Part shown: in pieces, positions 43,090-52,105 of the stretch
Layout: each line of letters opens with the position of its first letter
Position numbering within the stretch: the first letter of the stretch is position 1
Source of the DNA: Winogradskyella ouciana
GTDB taxonomy: Bacteria > Bacteroidota > Bacteroidia > Flavobacteriales > Flavobacteriaceae
Length of the DNA: 64,000 nucleotides
Reading direction: 5' to 3'
NCBI RefSeq assembly: GCF_009709615.1
Contig: NZ_WJYA01000006.1
Location: forward strand, 186,001-250,000
Notes under the pieces: generated by a model
What the model was told of the DNA's origin: nothing
The model's database searches: none
The model's input: only the letters and a program-made list of their open reading frames with translations
Program-made: the position numbers and the translations under genes

Positions 43090-43545
43090 TTATTTTATAC
43101 TGTGTTCGTTTTGGTTGTAAATTTGTTTATTTGAAATCATGTTGTTGATGATTTCCGCTACCTTATAAAAACCTATCAGTTCATCTTCAGTGACATTTGC
43201 TCTAATAGTTTCATTAAAAGTCAACACTTTCTCTCTAGAATAAGCCCTTTTTTCCCTTCCGAATTCGGTTAAATGGATTAAAACCCCACGGCCATCTTCT
43301 GGATTTGGCTTTCTAATGATTAGACCTTTTTCCTCCATCATTTTTAATGTGCGAGATAAGCTAGTGGCTTCCATACCCATTTTAGGACCAAGAGATGTTG
43401 AAGGTGTACCATTTTCTGGGTCTATACTCAATAAAGCAAACCCGGTAGCCATTGTAGAGCTGAATTTTGCAGCTTCCTCGTTGTACATTTTGTTAACTGC
43501 TAACCATGTGGTTCTCAGTATGTAATCGATGGTTTTGTCTTTCAT
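43090..43545 (-). CDS. MarR-family regulator of the fad operon
   Basis: A 151-residue MarR-type winged-helix protein (SLSRTLKMMEEKGLIIRKPNPEDGRGVLIHLTEFG is the recognition helix and wing, with the conserved D-x-R-G of the wing). As the first gene of the fad unit it is co-transcribed with fadN. A near-perfect 18-bp palindrome lies between its -7 box (43563-43570, TATCTTTG on the minus strand) and the upstream region. It probably senses acyl-CoA, as the context suggests; the ligand is inference. Confidence 0.88.
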   Translation of the reverse strand: MKDKTIDYILRTTWLAVNKMYNEEAAKFSSTMATGFALLSIDPENGTPSTSLGPKMGMEATSLSRTLKMMEEKGLIIRKPNPEDGRGVLIHLTEFGREKRAYSREKVLTFNETIRANVTEDELIGFYKVAEIINNMISNKQIYNQNEHSIK

Positions 43546-43562
43546 ATAGTTTTAATGAATTC

Positions 43563-43596
43563 CAAAGATAATAAAAAATACTATGCGTGCATAATA
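43563..43596 (-). promoter_or_regulatory. marR-fad promoter with candidate MarR operator
   Basis: A perfect -7 box (TATCTTTG on the minus strand, 43570-43563) lies next to the palindrome TACTATGCGTGCATAATA (43579-43596), symmetric in 16 of 18 positions (8 of 9 pairs) apart from the centre. The site fills the space between -7 and -33, a repressor position. No equally good copy was seen upstream of the acyl-CoA synthetase gene. Confidence 0.6.
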
Positions 43597-43616
43597 AATT
43601 TATTTAAAATTGTTCT

Positions 43617-43646
43617 ATATAAAAAGCGTTTCGGTGAGAAACGCTT
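43617..43646 (-). terminator. terminator after the small membrane-protein gene
   Basis: On the minus strand AAGCGTTTC pairs with GAAACGCTT around a 5-base loop, followed by TTTTT. Confidence 0.85.
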
Positions 43647-43674
43647 AAAATTTATTGGGTAAGGTGTATGGGCC

Positions 43675-44067
43675 TTAATTCACTTTTCCGTTTACTAGAC
43701 CTATCACAGCACCCACAATTGCAGCCATAACGATTGATATGGCAATATCTGTAGCAAATGTTTGAAAGTCTGCACTCGTATCCATTGCCATATTAAAGAA
43801 GTTGGCTATTAGTCCCATAAAGAGGCCTATTATGGCACCTGCTTTTGCACCAGTAGCGAGCGTAGTAATTTGTGCCCACTTATTATAAATATAAGACATA
43901 AAGAAACTAAAAGAGAAGCACCCTAGCGTTATGTACAATAAAGCATTAGAACCTTCCTCTGGTTGTGGAAAAATGTCGGAGAATATAATGCCATAGAATA
44001 GCCAGCCTAAAAGCCAATCTACAACACCACCTACCAGTCCTGCAATTACAAAAGTTTTTGTTTTCAT
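43675..44067 (-). CDS. small membrane protein of unknown function (four helices)
   Basis: A 130-residue protein with about four membrane segments, beginning TFVIAGLVGGVVDWLLGWLF and ending AISIVMAAIVGAVIGLVNGK. The glycine-rich helices and the VGGVVDWLLGWLFYG start resemble flavobacterial DUF1761-like membrane proteins, but I am not certain of the family. It stands alone between the fad operon and the acyl-CoA synthetase gene, with its own terminator downstream. Confidence 0.7.
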   Translation of the reverse strand: MKTKTFVIAGLVGGVVDWLLGWLFYGIIFSDIFPQPEEGSNALLYITLGCFSFSFFMSYIYNKWAQITTLATGAKAGAIIGLFMGLIANFFNMAMDTSADFQTFATDIAISIVMAAIVGAVIGLVNGKVN

Positions 44068-44155
44068 AATATTATATAATTTAGTTAGTATGTCTAAATA
44101 TATAACAAAATGCCTAAAGTATTAATAATGAGTAGGTAATGGATTACAATGTAAT

Positions 44156-45931
44156 TTAGGATCTATAAATCTTTTCATAAAGTGCATCATACTTTTCGCG
44201 TATAACACTACGCTTCATTTTCATGGTAGGAGTAAGGTGACCTTCTTCTATGGTCCAAGCTTCTGGTGTGAGTTCAAAACGTTTTATTTGTTCCCATTTC
44301 CCAAATTTCTTGTTGTATTTGTCAACTTCTTTCTGAATACGTTCAATCACAATTTCAGAAGTAGAGATTTCTTGTTCGGTATTCCCTACGTTGTGCCCTT
44401 TTAGTTCTATCCAATCCCGAACAAATTCAAAATTAGGCTGAATGAGTGCACATGGCATTTTTTCACCTTCACCAACAACCATAACCTGTTCTATAAATAA
44501 GGACTGTTTTAAATCGTTTTCTAAAAGTGTTGGAATAATATATTTTCCACCAGAGGTTTTAAACATTTCTTTTTTACGACCAGTGATTTTTAAGAAACCA
44601 TCCTCATCAATTTCACCTTTATCACCAGTATGAAAGTAATCTCCCGTCATAACTTCCGCAGTCATTTCAGGATCTTTGTAGTAACCCATCATAACATTTG
44701 GTCCTTTAATTAAGATTTCACCATCCTCAGCAATCTTTACCTCTACATTATCTATTGGTTTACCTACGGTACCTATTTTGTAATGTTTGTCCTTGTACAT
44801 ACCAACGGAAACTACAGGAGAGGTTTCCGTTAAACCGTAGCCTTCCATTACTTGCATGCCAGCTGCGCCAAAAACTCTCGCCAATCTTGGTTGAAGCGCT
44901 GCACTGCCAGATACCATTGTGCCTAACTCGCCACCAAGAGCTTCTCGCCATTTACTAAAGATTAATTTATTGGCTATTTTTAGTTTAAACTCATACCAAG
45001 CACCATTTTTTCCATAGGGCTCCCATTGCTCACCTAAGCCGACGGCCCAAAAGAACAAACCTTTTTTAATGCCAGAGAGTTCTTCGCCTTTAAGCATTAT
45101 TTTGTCAAAAACTTTTTCCAATAGTCGTGGGACAACACTCATAAGATTAGGCTTTATCTCTTTAGCATTATCACCAATTTTGTCTAGTGCTTCTGCAAAA
45201 TAGATTGAAGTTCCTGCATATTGATATACATATATGAGTACGCGCTCAAAAATATGACAGATTGGTAAAAAACTTAAAACTCTGGTTTCACCTGTAGGTG
45301 GAAGAGGTACTCTTGGAGTACTATCCAATACGTTACTTGTGATATTCCAGTGAGAAAGCATGACTCCTTTTGGTCGTCCTGTTGTACCAGATGTATAGAT
45401 AATCGTTGCCAGATCTTCGGGCTTAACGGCATCTTTTCTTGCTTCAACTTCTGGTTGATTAATTTCATCTTTTCCTAATTCAAACAGTTCAGAATAGTGT
45501 TTACACCCATTAATGGTATTGAATGAATACACTTCCTTTAACTTAGTTTTGTCTTGGATTTTTCTAACTTTTTCAAGCACTTCTTCGTCTGAAACAAAAC
45601 AATAAATAGACTCGCTATGATTGAGTACATATTCGTAATCTTCAGCACAAATAGTCGGATAAATAGGAATGTTCTGCGCACCAGTTTGAAGAATCCCTAT
45701 ATCCATAATATTCCATTCTGTTCTGTTAGTTGAGGATATAACAGCTATTTTGTCATTTTTCTGCACACCCATTTTTAAAAGGGCACGACTCACAGCATTT
45801 GCTTTTTCTAGGTATTCTTTGGTAGACATCGGTGTCCATTTACCATCATATTTGGTAACCAATGCACTTTTATTGGGTTTATGCTCTAATTGGTAATAGG
45901 GAAAATCAAAAAGACGAGTTACTTCTGTCAT
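44156..45931 (-). CDS. fadD: long-chain acyl-CoA synthetase (AMP-forming)
   Basis: A 591-residue ANL-superfamily enzyme that activates fatty acids with ATP and CoA. Motifs are the P-loop IIYTSGTTGRPKGVM (about 177-191), EGYGLTETSP, the hinge Asp/Arg region in HTGDKGEIDEDGFLKITGRK and the catalytic-lysine-bearing C-terminus. Its length and lack of extra domains fit FACS of bacterial type. It lies near the fad operon, but with its own gene spacing, so co-regulation by the MarR protein is plausible but not shown. It supplies acyl-CoA to the fadN/A/E enzymes. Confidence 0.92.
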   Translation of the reverse strand: MTEVTRLFDFPYYQLEHKPNKSALVTKYDGKWTPMSTKEYLEKANAVSRALLKMGVQKNDKIAVISSTNRTEWNIMDIGILQTGAQNIPIYPTICAEDYEYVLNHSESIYCFVSDEEVLEKVRKIQDKTKLKEVYSFNTINGCKHYSELFELGKDEINQPEVEARKDAVKPEDLATIIYTSGTTGRPKGVMLSHWNITSNVLDSTPRVPLPPTGETRVLSFLPICHIFERVLIYVYQYAGTSIYFAEALDKIGDNAKEIKPNLMSVVPRLLEKVFDKIMLKGEELSGIKKGLFFWAVGLGEQWEPYGKNGAWYEFKLKIANKLIFSKWREALGGELGTMVSGSAALQPRLARVFGAAGMQVMEGYGLTETSPVVSVGMYKDKHYKIGTVGKPIDNVEVKIAEDGEILIKGPNVMMGYYKDPEMTAEVMTGDYFHTGDKGEIDEDGFLKITGRKKEMFKTSGGKYIIPTLLENDLKQSLFIEQVMVVGEGEKMPCALIQPNFEFVRDWIELKGHNVGNTEQEISTSEIVIERIQKEVDKYNKKFGKWEQIKRFELTPEAWTIEEGHLTPTMKMKRSVIREKYDALYEKIYRS

Positions 45932-46231
45932 ATATAAAGATACTAGTTAAGGGATATTGCGAAAATATGAAATTTACAGTTATTATTTTAAAGAGTCAAA
46001 ATTTATAAATAAAGTAGAGCTCTTTTGTTGACAGTGCTTTAAATACTCAATGCAGAAAAATCAAAGGGCCTTAACGAAAGTTAAAGCCCTTTAATATAAA
46101 TGATACTTTTAACCCTAATTACTAATAAATTGTAAGCATTTCCCTAAGTAATTAACCCTTTATTAGCAAAAAAAAGTATCTCATCAAATGTAAATACAAT
46201 AAATGACGATTTGATGTAAATTATCGAAATG
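45932..46231. other. 300-bp intergenic region, mostly unassigned
   Basis: It holds the terminator at 46063-46092. The rest is AT-rich, without an open frame, RNA gene or convincing operator. Confidence 0.6.
46063..46092 (-). terminator. terminator after the AraC-type gene
   Basis: AAAGGGC-c-TTAAC pairs with GTTAA-a-GCCCTTT around a GAAA tetraloop. On the minus strand it is followed by GATTTTTC. Confidence 0.85.
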
Positions 46232-47038
46232 CTACTTGTTTAAATATTTATTTAAGAATGGATGTTCGGTTTTAAAATAGTCCTTTGGTGACTGCTTCAT
46301 AAAATGTTTAAAGTCTCTGGTAAAATGAGAACGATCGTAATAATTATACATATAGATTAAATCTTTTAACTTTATAGTATTGCTCTCGTATTTACGCATT
46401 AACTTCACAAAACGATATAAGCGTATATATCTGCCAGGAGTTAACCCAACGATGTTCTTAAAATGGGTTTCAAGAGTCTTTTGGCTAAAATCTACGTAAG
46501 CTAACAAGTCATAGGTGTTTAGCATACCTTCTTTAGAATGGATATGAGCTATTAACCCGTCAATTATATCTACAACAGAATCATTTTCATTGGGTAGTTT
46601 TAAAATGGCTTGCTTTAAATTTTGAACTAATTTGGGTATGTCACTTTCATGTTCTATAAAAATAGTATTGAGCAAATTATGTAGCTCTTTGGAAAAAGAA
46701 TCTAGAAGCACATGTTTGTTCTTAATTTTTGAAACATCTAATTTTGTTAACTTATATAATGTAGTTGGATGCAACATCATTCCAAAAGAATGCCCTTTTT
46801 CTTCAACTAAAAACTGAAATGATTCATAGAATTGACCAGTCACAATTAGTCCACTGAGCTCGGTCTCTTTTTTTTTATAAATAAATCTATGTTGATTTTT
46901 AAAAATAAAGGTAATTGCTGTAGAACACACCGGCAAAACGGTAGATTCAAATGGCAGATCGCTATCATCAAAAGTGAGATGGAAAAATTCTTCCACTAAA
47001 GAACTTACCCTATCAGTCTTATAATACTTTAGTGTCAT
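46232..47038 (-). CDS. AraC-family transcriptional regulator
   Basis: A 268-residue regulator. The N-terminal half (about 1-140) is a DUF6597-like beta-barrel (LTFDDSDLPFESTVLPVCST, SGLIVTGQFYESFQFL). The C-terminal half carries two AraC HTH motifs (LLAYVDFSQKTLETHFKNIV, RYIRLYRFVKLMRKYES, then YMYNYYDRSHFTRDFKHF). The ligand and targets are unknown. It is a single-gene unit. Confidence 0.88.
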   Translation of the reverse strand: MTLKYYKTDRVSSLVEEFFHLTFDDSDLPFESTVLPVCSTAITFIFKNQHRFIYKKKETELSGLIVTGQFYESFQFLVEEKGHSFGMMLHPTTLYKLTKLDVSKIKNKHVLLDSFSKELHNLLNTIFIEHESDIPKLVQNLKQAILKLPNENDSVVDIIDGLIAHIHSKEGMLNTYDLLAYVDFSQKTLETHFKNIVGLTPGRYIRLYRFVKLMRKYESNTIKLKDLIYMYNYYDRSHFTRDFKHFMKQSPKDYFKTEHPFLNKYLNK

Positions 47039-47100
47039 ACCTACATTGCTTATGTAAGTAAATTACGACAAAAATATTAATAACTAAAATTTAAATGTCC

Positions 47101-50100
47101 TTATTTATTTTCAATCCATTTCCTAGCATTCACAAAAGCCTCAAGCCAAGGTGAAACTTCATCTTTTCTGTCTTTTGGATAATACGCCCAGTTCCATTGA
47201 AAGATGGAGCGTTCTATATGTGGCATTGTGACCAAATGACGACCTGTAGCATCACACATCATTGCAGTGTTAAAATCTGAATGATTAGGATTTGCGGGAT
47301 AAGCATCATAACCATATTTAGCAACGATATCATACTTGTCTTCTGAGTAAGGCAATTTGAATTTACCTTCACCGTGGGAAATCCACACACCTAAAGTTGA
47401 GCCTTCCAGGCTAGAAAGCATTACAGAATTGTTTTTTTGAATTTTCACCGATGTAAATACGCTTTCGTGCTTACCAGAATCGTTGTAGGTTAATTTTCCA
47501 TGTTCGTCATGATCTGGATTCACAAGATCCAATTCCATCCACAATTGTGCTCCGTTACAAATACCAACAGAAAGTGTGTCCTCTCTTTCGAAGAAATCTT
47601 TAATGACTTTGTTTGCCTTTTCATTGTATTTAATCGCTCCAGCCCAACCTTTGGCAGAACCCAATACATCCGAATTACTAAAACCACCAACGGCTCCTAA
47701 AAACTGAATGTCTTCAAGCGTTTCCCTTCCCGAAATTAAATCGGTCATATGCACATCCTTAACATCAAAACCAGCTAAGTACATGGCGTTTGCCATTTCG
47801 CGTTCTGAATTGCTTCCTTTTTCTCTTAGGATTGCAGCTTTTGGTCGCGTACTGTCATTGCGAGCCTGCCTGTCGGCAGACAGGGAACTTTTTTGTGACG
47901 TGGCAATCTCATCACTAAAAACAGATTGCTTCACTTCGTTCGCAATGACGTCTTGAAGTTGCCCTGTAAAATGATCTGGAAAAGTATATTCTAGGGGCTG
48001 TTTTTTATAATTGTTGAAACGCTCTTTTGCCAATCCATTAGCCGTTTGCTTTTGGTCGAGTAGGTAAGAGGTCTTGTACCACATATCTCTTAATTTCGAG
48101 ACGGTCATGTTAAACGATTCATTACCATTAATAATGCCCAAAGCATCACTATTCATTACTTTTCCAATGTTGTGGAACTCAATGTTGGCATCTTTTAAAA
48201 TGCTTTCTACTGAATTATCCTCAGCTTGAAAAACAATACCTGCATTTTCGGCAAAAAGAACTTTAAATGAATCTTCTTCCTGTAGGCCTGTGAGATTTAG
48301 TTCTGCTCCTAAGTTATTATCTGAAAAACAGAGTTCTAACAAGGTTGTGATTAAACCACCTGAAGCTACATCGTGTCCAGCAACAATTTTATCATTCTTA
48401 ATTAATTTTTGAATCGTATTAAAAACGGTTTTGACGTACTCTGCACTCTTAATATTTGGTGTAGCGGAACCAATCTTATTATTGATTTGAGCGAAAGAAC
48501 TTCCTCCCAACTTATACGAATCTTGTGATAAATTGATATAGTAAATTGAACCTTTTCCTTTTTGAAAAACGGGTTCTACAACTTTAGTAATATCGTTACA
48601 ATTAGCAGCGGCAGAAATGATTACTGTACCAGGAGAGATAACATCACCATCAGGATATTTTTGTTTCATCGAAAGTGAATCTTTTCCTGTTGGGACATTG
48701 ATGCCCAAATCTATTGCAAAATCCGACACAGCTTTTACAGCTTGATACAAACGTGCGTCTTCACCTTCGTTTTTACAAGGCCACATCCAGTTGGCAGATA
48801 ACGACACACTTTTCAATCCATCCTTTAATGGTGCCCAAATAATGTTAGTCAACGCTTCAGCAATTGAATTTCTGCTACCAGCTTCAGGATTAATTAATCC
48901 CGAAATAGGCGAGTGCCCAATTGAAGTCGCAATACCCTCTTTTCCCTTAAAATCCAATGCCATAACTCCGACATTGTTCAAAGGTAATTGTAAAGGGCCA
49001 GCACATTGTTGTTTGGCAACTTTACCACCAACACAGCGGTCAACCTTGTTTGTTAACCAATCTTTACAAGCGACAGCTTCGAGTTGCAAAACCTGGTCTA
49101 AATAATCGTAAAACTTATCTCTACTGTAAGCAACGTCGGTATATTCTTTTTTTACGGTAGTATCCTTCATTATAGTTTTAGGTGAACTACCAAACATATC
49201 CTCTAAATCCAAATCCATAGGTTTGTCTCCTTTGGTTTTAGATTCAAAACAAAAGTGCTTATCGTCGGTAACATCACCAACTGTGTAAAGTGGTGATCTT
49301 TCTCGCTCGGCAATTTTGCTTATATGGTCTAAGTTTTTCTCAGCAATCAATAAACCCATACGTTCTTGGGACTCATTACCGATAATTTCTTTGTTAGATA
49401 AGGTTGGGTCACCAACAGGGAGTTGATCTAAATCTATGCAACCACCTGTGTCTTCAATAAGTTCAGAAAGACAATTGAGGTGTCCACCAGCTCCGTGATC
49501 GTGAATGGAAATGATATCGTTTTTTTCGTTTTCTACCATACCACGCACAACGTTAGCGGCACGTTTTTGCATTTCAGGGTTAGAACGTTGTACAGCATTC
49601 AATTCAATACCAGAGGCAAATTCACCAGTATCAGCCGATGATACTGCTGCACCTCCCATACCAATTCGGTAATTATCACCGCCTAAAACAACGATTTTGT
49701 CACCTGCTACAGGTGTTTCTTTAATAGCTTGGTCGCGTTTGCCGTAACCAACACCACCAGCCAGCATAATGACTTTGTCATAACCTAGTTTTCTAGCTAT
49801 TCCGTTGCTTGCCGTCGAAACGTCATTTGATTCATCATGCTCAAAAGTAAGAACTGATCCACAAATCAATGGCTGACCAAACTTGTTACCAAAATCTGAA
49901 GCTCCGTTACTGGCTTTAATTAAGATGTCCATTGGAGTTTGGTATAGCCATTTACGCTCAGGAAATGCTTTTTCCCATGGACGCTCTTCATTTAATCTTG
50001 AATATGAGGTCATGTAAACCGCTGTTCCTGCTAATGGTAAAGATCCTTTTCCACCAGCCAATCTATCTCTAATTTCTCCACCAGAACCTGTGGCAGCACC

Positions 50101-50877
50101 ATTAAAAGGCTCAACGGTTGTTGGGAAATTATGTGTTTCTGCTTTCAGAGAAATAACAGATTCAAAATCTTTAGTTGCGTAGTAATCTGGTACGTCTGCA
50201 CGTTGTGGTGCAAATTGCTCAACAACTGGGCCTTTTATAAAAGCGACATTGTCTTTGTATGCCGAAACAATGTCGTTAGGGTTTTGTTTAGAGGTTTCTT
50301 TTATAAGTTTGAAAAGAGAGGTTTCTTTTTCTTCTCCATCAATAACAAATGTGCCATTGAATATTTTATGACGACAGTGCTCTGAGTTTACTTGAGAAAA
50401 CCCAAACACTTCAGAATCCGTTAACGGTCTGCCAATACGTTTTGAAACACCTTCGAGATACGCAACTTCTTCATCACTAAGCGCCAAACCTTCAGCTTCA
50501 TTATATGCTGAAATATCTTCAATTTGTTTAATATCTTCAGGTTGAATGTCAATCGTGAAGATTTCTTGATTCAATCCTGAAAATTTTTCAGAAATCATAG
50601 GGTCGTAACCTTTGAAGTCTTCTGCACAGTTTGTGAACTCTTCAATTCTTAAGATACCATCAATTCCCATATTTTGGGTAATTTCTACAGCATTTGTACT
50701 CCACGGAGTAATCATTGCTGCTCTGGGACCAACAAAAAAAGCATCTATTGATGCTTGTTCTATTTTAGGCTGGTCGCCAAATAACCATGTCAGTTTAGAA
50801 ATGGTTTCCGTTGATAATTCTTTTGTTGCTTGAACAGCAAAAACTTTGCTATTTTGGTTTCCGAAGAAATGAATCAT
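47101..50877 (-). CDS. purL: phosphoribosylformylglycinamidine synthase (PurL), with in-frame repeat insertion
   Basis: A 1258-residue single-chain PurL that converts FGAR, glutamine and ATP to FGAM in purine synthesis. An N-terminal PurS-like segment, two AIR-synthase-like halves (LKAETHNFPTTVEPFNGAA; GAGGHLNCL) and a C-terminal glutaminase (KAAILREKGSNSEREM; catalytic Cys in GICNGAQLWM; MPHIER) are all intact. Residues 977-1008 are not PurL. They are the translation of a 96-bp palindromic repeat (47854-47949) sitting in the linker before the glutaminase. The insert is a multiple of three, so the frame is kept and the enzyme is probably functional, about 30 residues longer than I recall for relatives. 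Confidence 0.96.
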   Translation of the reverse strand: MIHFFGNQNSKVFAVQATKELSTETISKLTWLFGDQPKIEQASIDAFFVGPRAAMITPWSTNAVEITQNMGIDGILRIEEFTNCAEDFKGYDPMISEKFSGLNQEIFTIDIQPEDIKQIEDISAYNEAEGLALSDEEVAYLEGVSKRIGRPLTDSEVFGFSQVNSEHCRHKIFNGTFVIDGEEKETSLFKLIKETSKQNPNDIVSAYKDNVAFIKGPVVEQFAPQRADVPDYYATKDFESVISLKAETHNFPTTVEPFNGAATGSGGEIRDRLAGGKGSLPLAGTAVYMTSYSRLNEERPWEKAFPERKWLYQTPMDILIKASNGASDFGNKFGQPLICGSVLTFEHDESNDVSTASNGIARKLGYDKVIMLAGGVGYGKRDQAIKETPVAGDKIVVLGGDNYRIGMGGAAVSSADTGEFASGIELNAVQRSNPEMQKRAANVVRGMVENEKNDIISIHDHGAGGHLNCLSELIEDTGGCIDLDQLPVGDPTLSNKEIIGNESQERMGLLIAEKNLDHISKIAERERSPLYTVGDVTDDKHFCFESKTKGDKPMDLDLEDMFGSSPKTIMKDTTVKKEYTDVAYSRDKFYDYLDQVLQLEAVACKDWLTNKVDRCVGGKVAKQQCAGPLQLPLNNVGVMALDFKGKEGIATSIGHSPISGLINPEAGSRNSIAEALTNIIWAPLKDGLKSVSLSANWMWPCKNEGEDARLYQAVKAVSDFAIDLGINVPTGKDSLSMKQKYPDGDVISPGTVIISAAANCNDITKVVEPVFQKGKGSIYYINLSQDSYKLGGSSFAQINNKIGSATPNIKSAEYVKTVFNTIQKLIKNDKIVAGHDVASGGLITTLLELCFSDNNLGAELNLTGLQEEDSFKVLFAENAGIVFQAEDNSVESILKDANIEFHNIGKVMNSDALGIINGNESFNMTVSKLRDMWYKTSYLLDQKQTANGLAKERFNNYKKQPLEYTFPDHFTGQLQDVIANEVKQSVFSDEIATSQKSSLSADRQARNDSTRPKAAILREKGSNSEREMANAMYLAGFDVKDVHMTDLISGRETLEDIQFLGAVGGFSNSDVLGSAKGWAGAIKYNEKANKVIKDFFEREDTLSVGICNGAQLWMELDLVNPDHDEHGKLTYNDSGKHESVFTSVKIQKNNSVMLSSLEGSTLGVWISHGEGKFKLPYSEDKYDIVAKYGYDAYPANPNHSDFNTAMMCDATGRHLVTMPHIERSIFQWNWAYYPKDRKDEVSPWLEAFVNARKWIENK
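47854..47949. repeat. 96-bp palindromic repeat element inserted within purL
   Basis: It has perfect 10-bp terminal inverted repeats (GTCATTGCGA and TCGCAATGAC), a central hairpin CTGCC-tgtc-GGCAG and a secondary CCTGTC...GACAGG. On the coding strand it reads VIANEVKQSVFSDEIATS..., a familiar translation of dispersed bacterial palindromes. It is exactly 32 codons long. Confidence 0.85.
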
Positions 50878-50989
50878 TATGTGCTCTGTTGATTAGAAAA
50901 TTAAAAGCACAAAGTTAATTCATTTTAAGATAATGTAGGCTATTAATTGATTGACAATACTAAGACTTATTCAACAGGTTTTAAACAAA

Positions 50990-51016
50990 AAAAAGCAGCT
51001 TTAAAAGCTGCTTTTT
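50990..51016 (-). terminator. terminator after the endonuclease gene
   Basis: AAAAGCAGCTT pairs with AAGCTGCTTTT around a 4-base loop, with a long A/T-run on both sides. Confidence 0.88.
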
Positions 51017-51019
51017 AAT

Positions 51020-52096
51020 TTATGATTTTATCAACTTTTTACTGACCGTCCTATTTTTTTGAATAAACTTAACAATATACAATCCACTTTTAAGATTACT
51101 AATGTTAATATCCATTGATTCATTCACTTTTCTAATGAAAACTCGCTTTCCTAACACATCGTAAATTTCAATTCTGGTTTCAATACTATTTGGTAACTTA
51201 ATACTAACAGTATGTGAAGCCGGATTAGGAGACAAGCTAAACAATGTGTCTTGCTCGACGTCTTCAACAGAAAGTGTTCCCCAAGTATCTTCTGGTTCTT
51301 CATCTCCGCCCCAAATGACTTTAGCTAAATATGGGTTGTCTATAAATGGATTACGATTACCATATGTCGATTCCAAAAGATTGTTACGATTGTTTTCAAT
51401 TTCAGAAACCGGATCGGTCGCATTCCACTCCAATAATACCTGAAGCATATCTGTAGTGCCTTCTTTAGGACCTGCAGCGTTATACTCAGGTAAACAACGA
51501 TCTCCATACCTAACGTACATATACATCATAATACGAGCTACATCACCTATCCATTCATCTCCAGGGTACCAATTACCACTGCCTACATCACCAGAGCTGA
51601 TGCCAGATCCAGTTGCGAATAATTTACTACCTCTATTGCCATTGCGCTGCACATCACTCGCTCTTAAATTGTGTGGATCTGCAACGATACCAACTGAAGA
51701 ATTATTGGCACTACCCATTGATGGATCTGCATTAGATCTTGCAAACACATGTTCTCTATTATAATCGCAATTATTTCCTCCAAAGTCATCTTTGTTCCTT
51801 ATGCGTCTATCATTAGAACTTAGACAAAGCTCATTATCTACATAACCATAAACTAAGAGAACATTGGTGTTAGTTGCATCATTTGGATCTAAATCCATAA
51901 TCTGAATATCATCTCTTGCATCACCATAATTATATGTTCCGACTGTATTGTTACTAATTTTTAGCTGTAAGGCATCATACATTTCTTGTCCAGTAAGCGT
52001 GAAGTCCACATTGTTCTGTCCGTTAGAATAGTAGGGTTGTTGTGAAAACACTATCCCACTTAAAAATAATAATGCTATAAAGTAAATTTGTTTCAT
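51020..52096 (-). CDS. endonuclease I-family nuclease with T9SS sorting domain
   Basis: A 358-residue exported nuclease (signal MKQIYFIALLFLSGIVFSQ). The endonuclease I/His-Me-finger domain covers about 25-250. The catalytic motif is NREHVFARS, followed by DPHNLRASDVQRNGNRGS and a tail with WYPGDEWIGDVARIM. A linker and a 75-residue type IX secretion sorting domain (SLSPNPASHTVSIKL, LKSGLYIVKFIQ, KKLIKS) complete it. It degrades external DNA or RNA and is delivered by T9SS. It is followed by its own terminator. Confidence 0.93.
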   Translation of the reverse strand: MKQIYFIALLFLSGIVFSQQPYYSNGQNNVDFTLTGQEMYDALQLKISNNTVGTYNYGDARDDIQIMDLDPNDATNTNVLLVYGYVDNELCLSSNDRRIRNKDDFGGNNCDYNREHVFARSNADPSMGSANNSSVGIVADPHNLRASDVQRNGNRGSKLFATGSGISSGDVGSGNWYPGDEWIGDVARIMMYMYVRYGDRCLPEYNAAGPKEGTTDMLQVLLEWNATDPVSEIENNRNNLLESTYGNRNPFIDNPYLAKVIWGGDEEPEDTWGTLSVEDVEQDTLFSLSPNPASHTVSIKLPNSIETRIEIYDVLGKRVFIRKVNESMDINISNLKSGLYIVKFIQKNRTVSKKLIKS

Positions 52097-52105
52097 AGGT
52101 GTATT

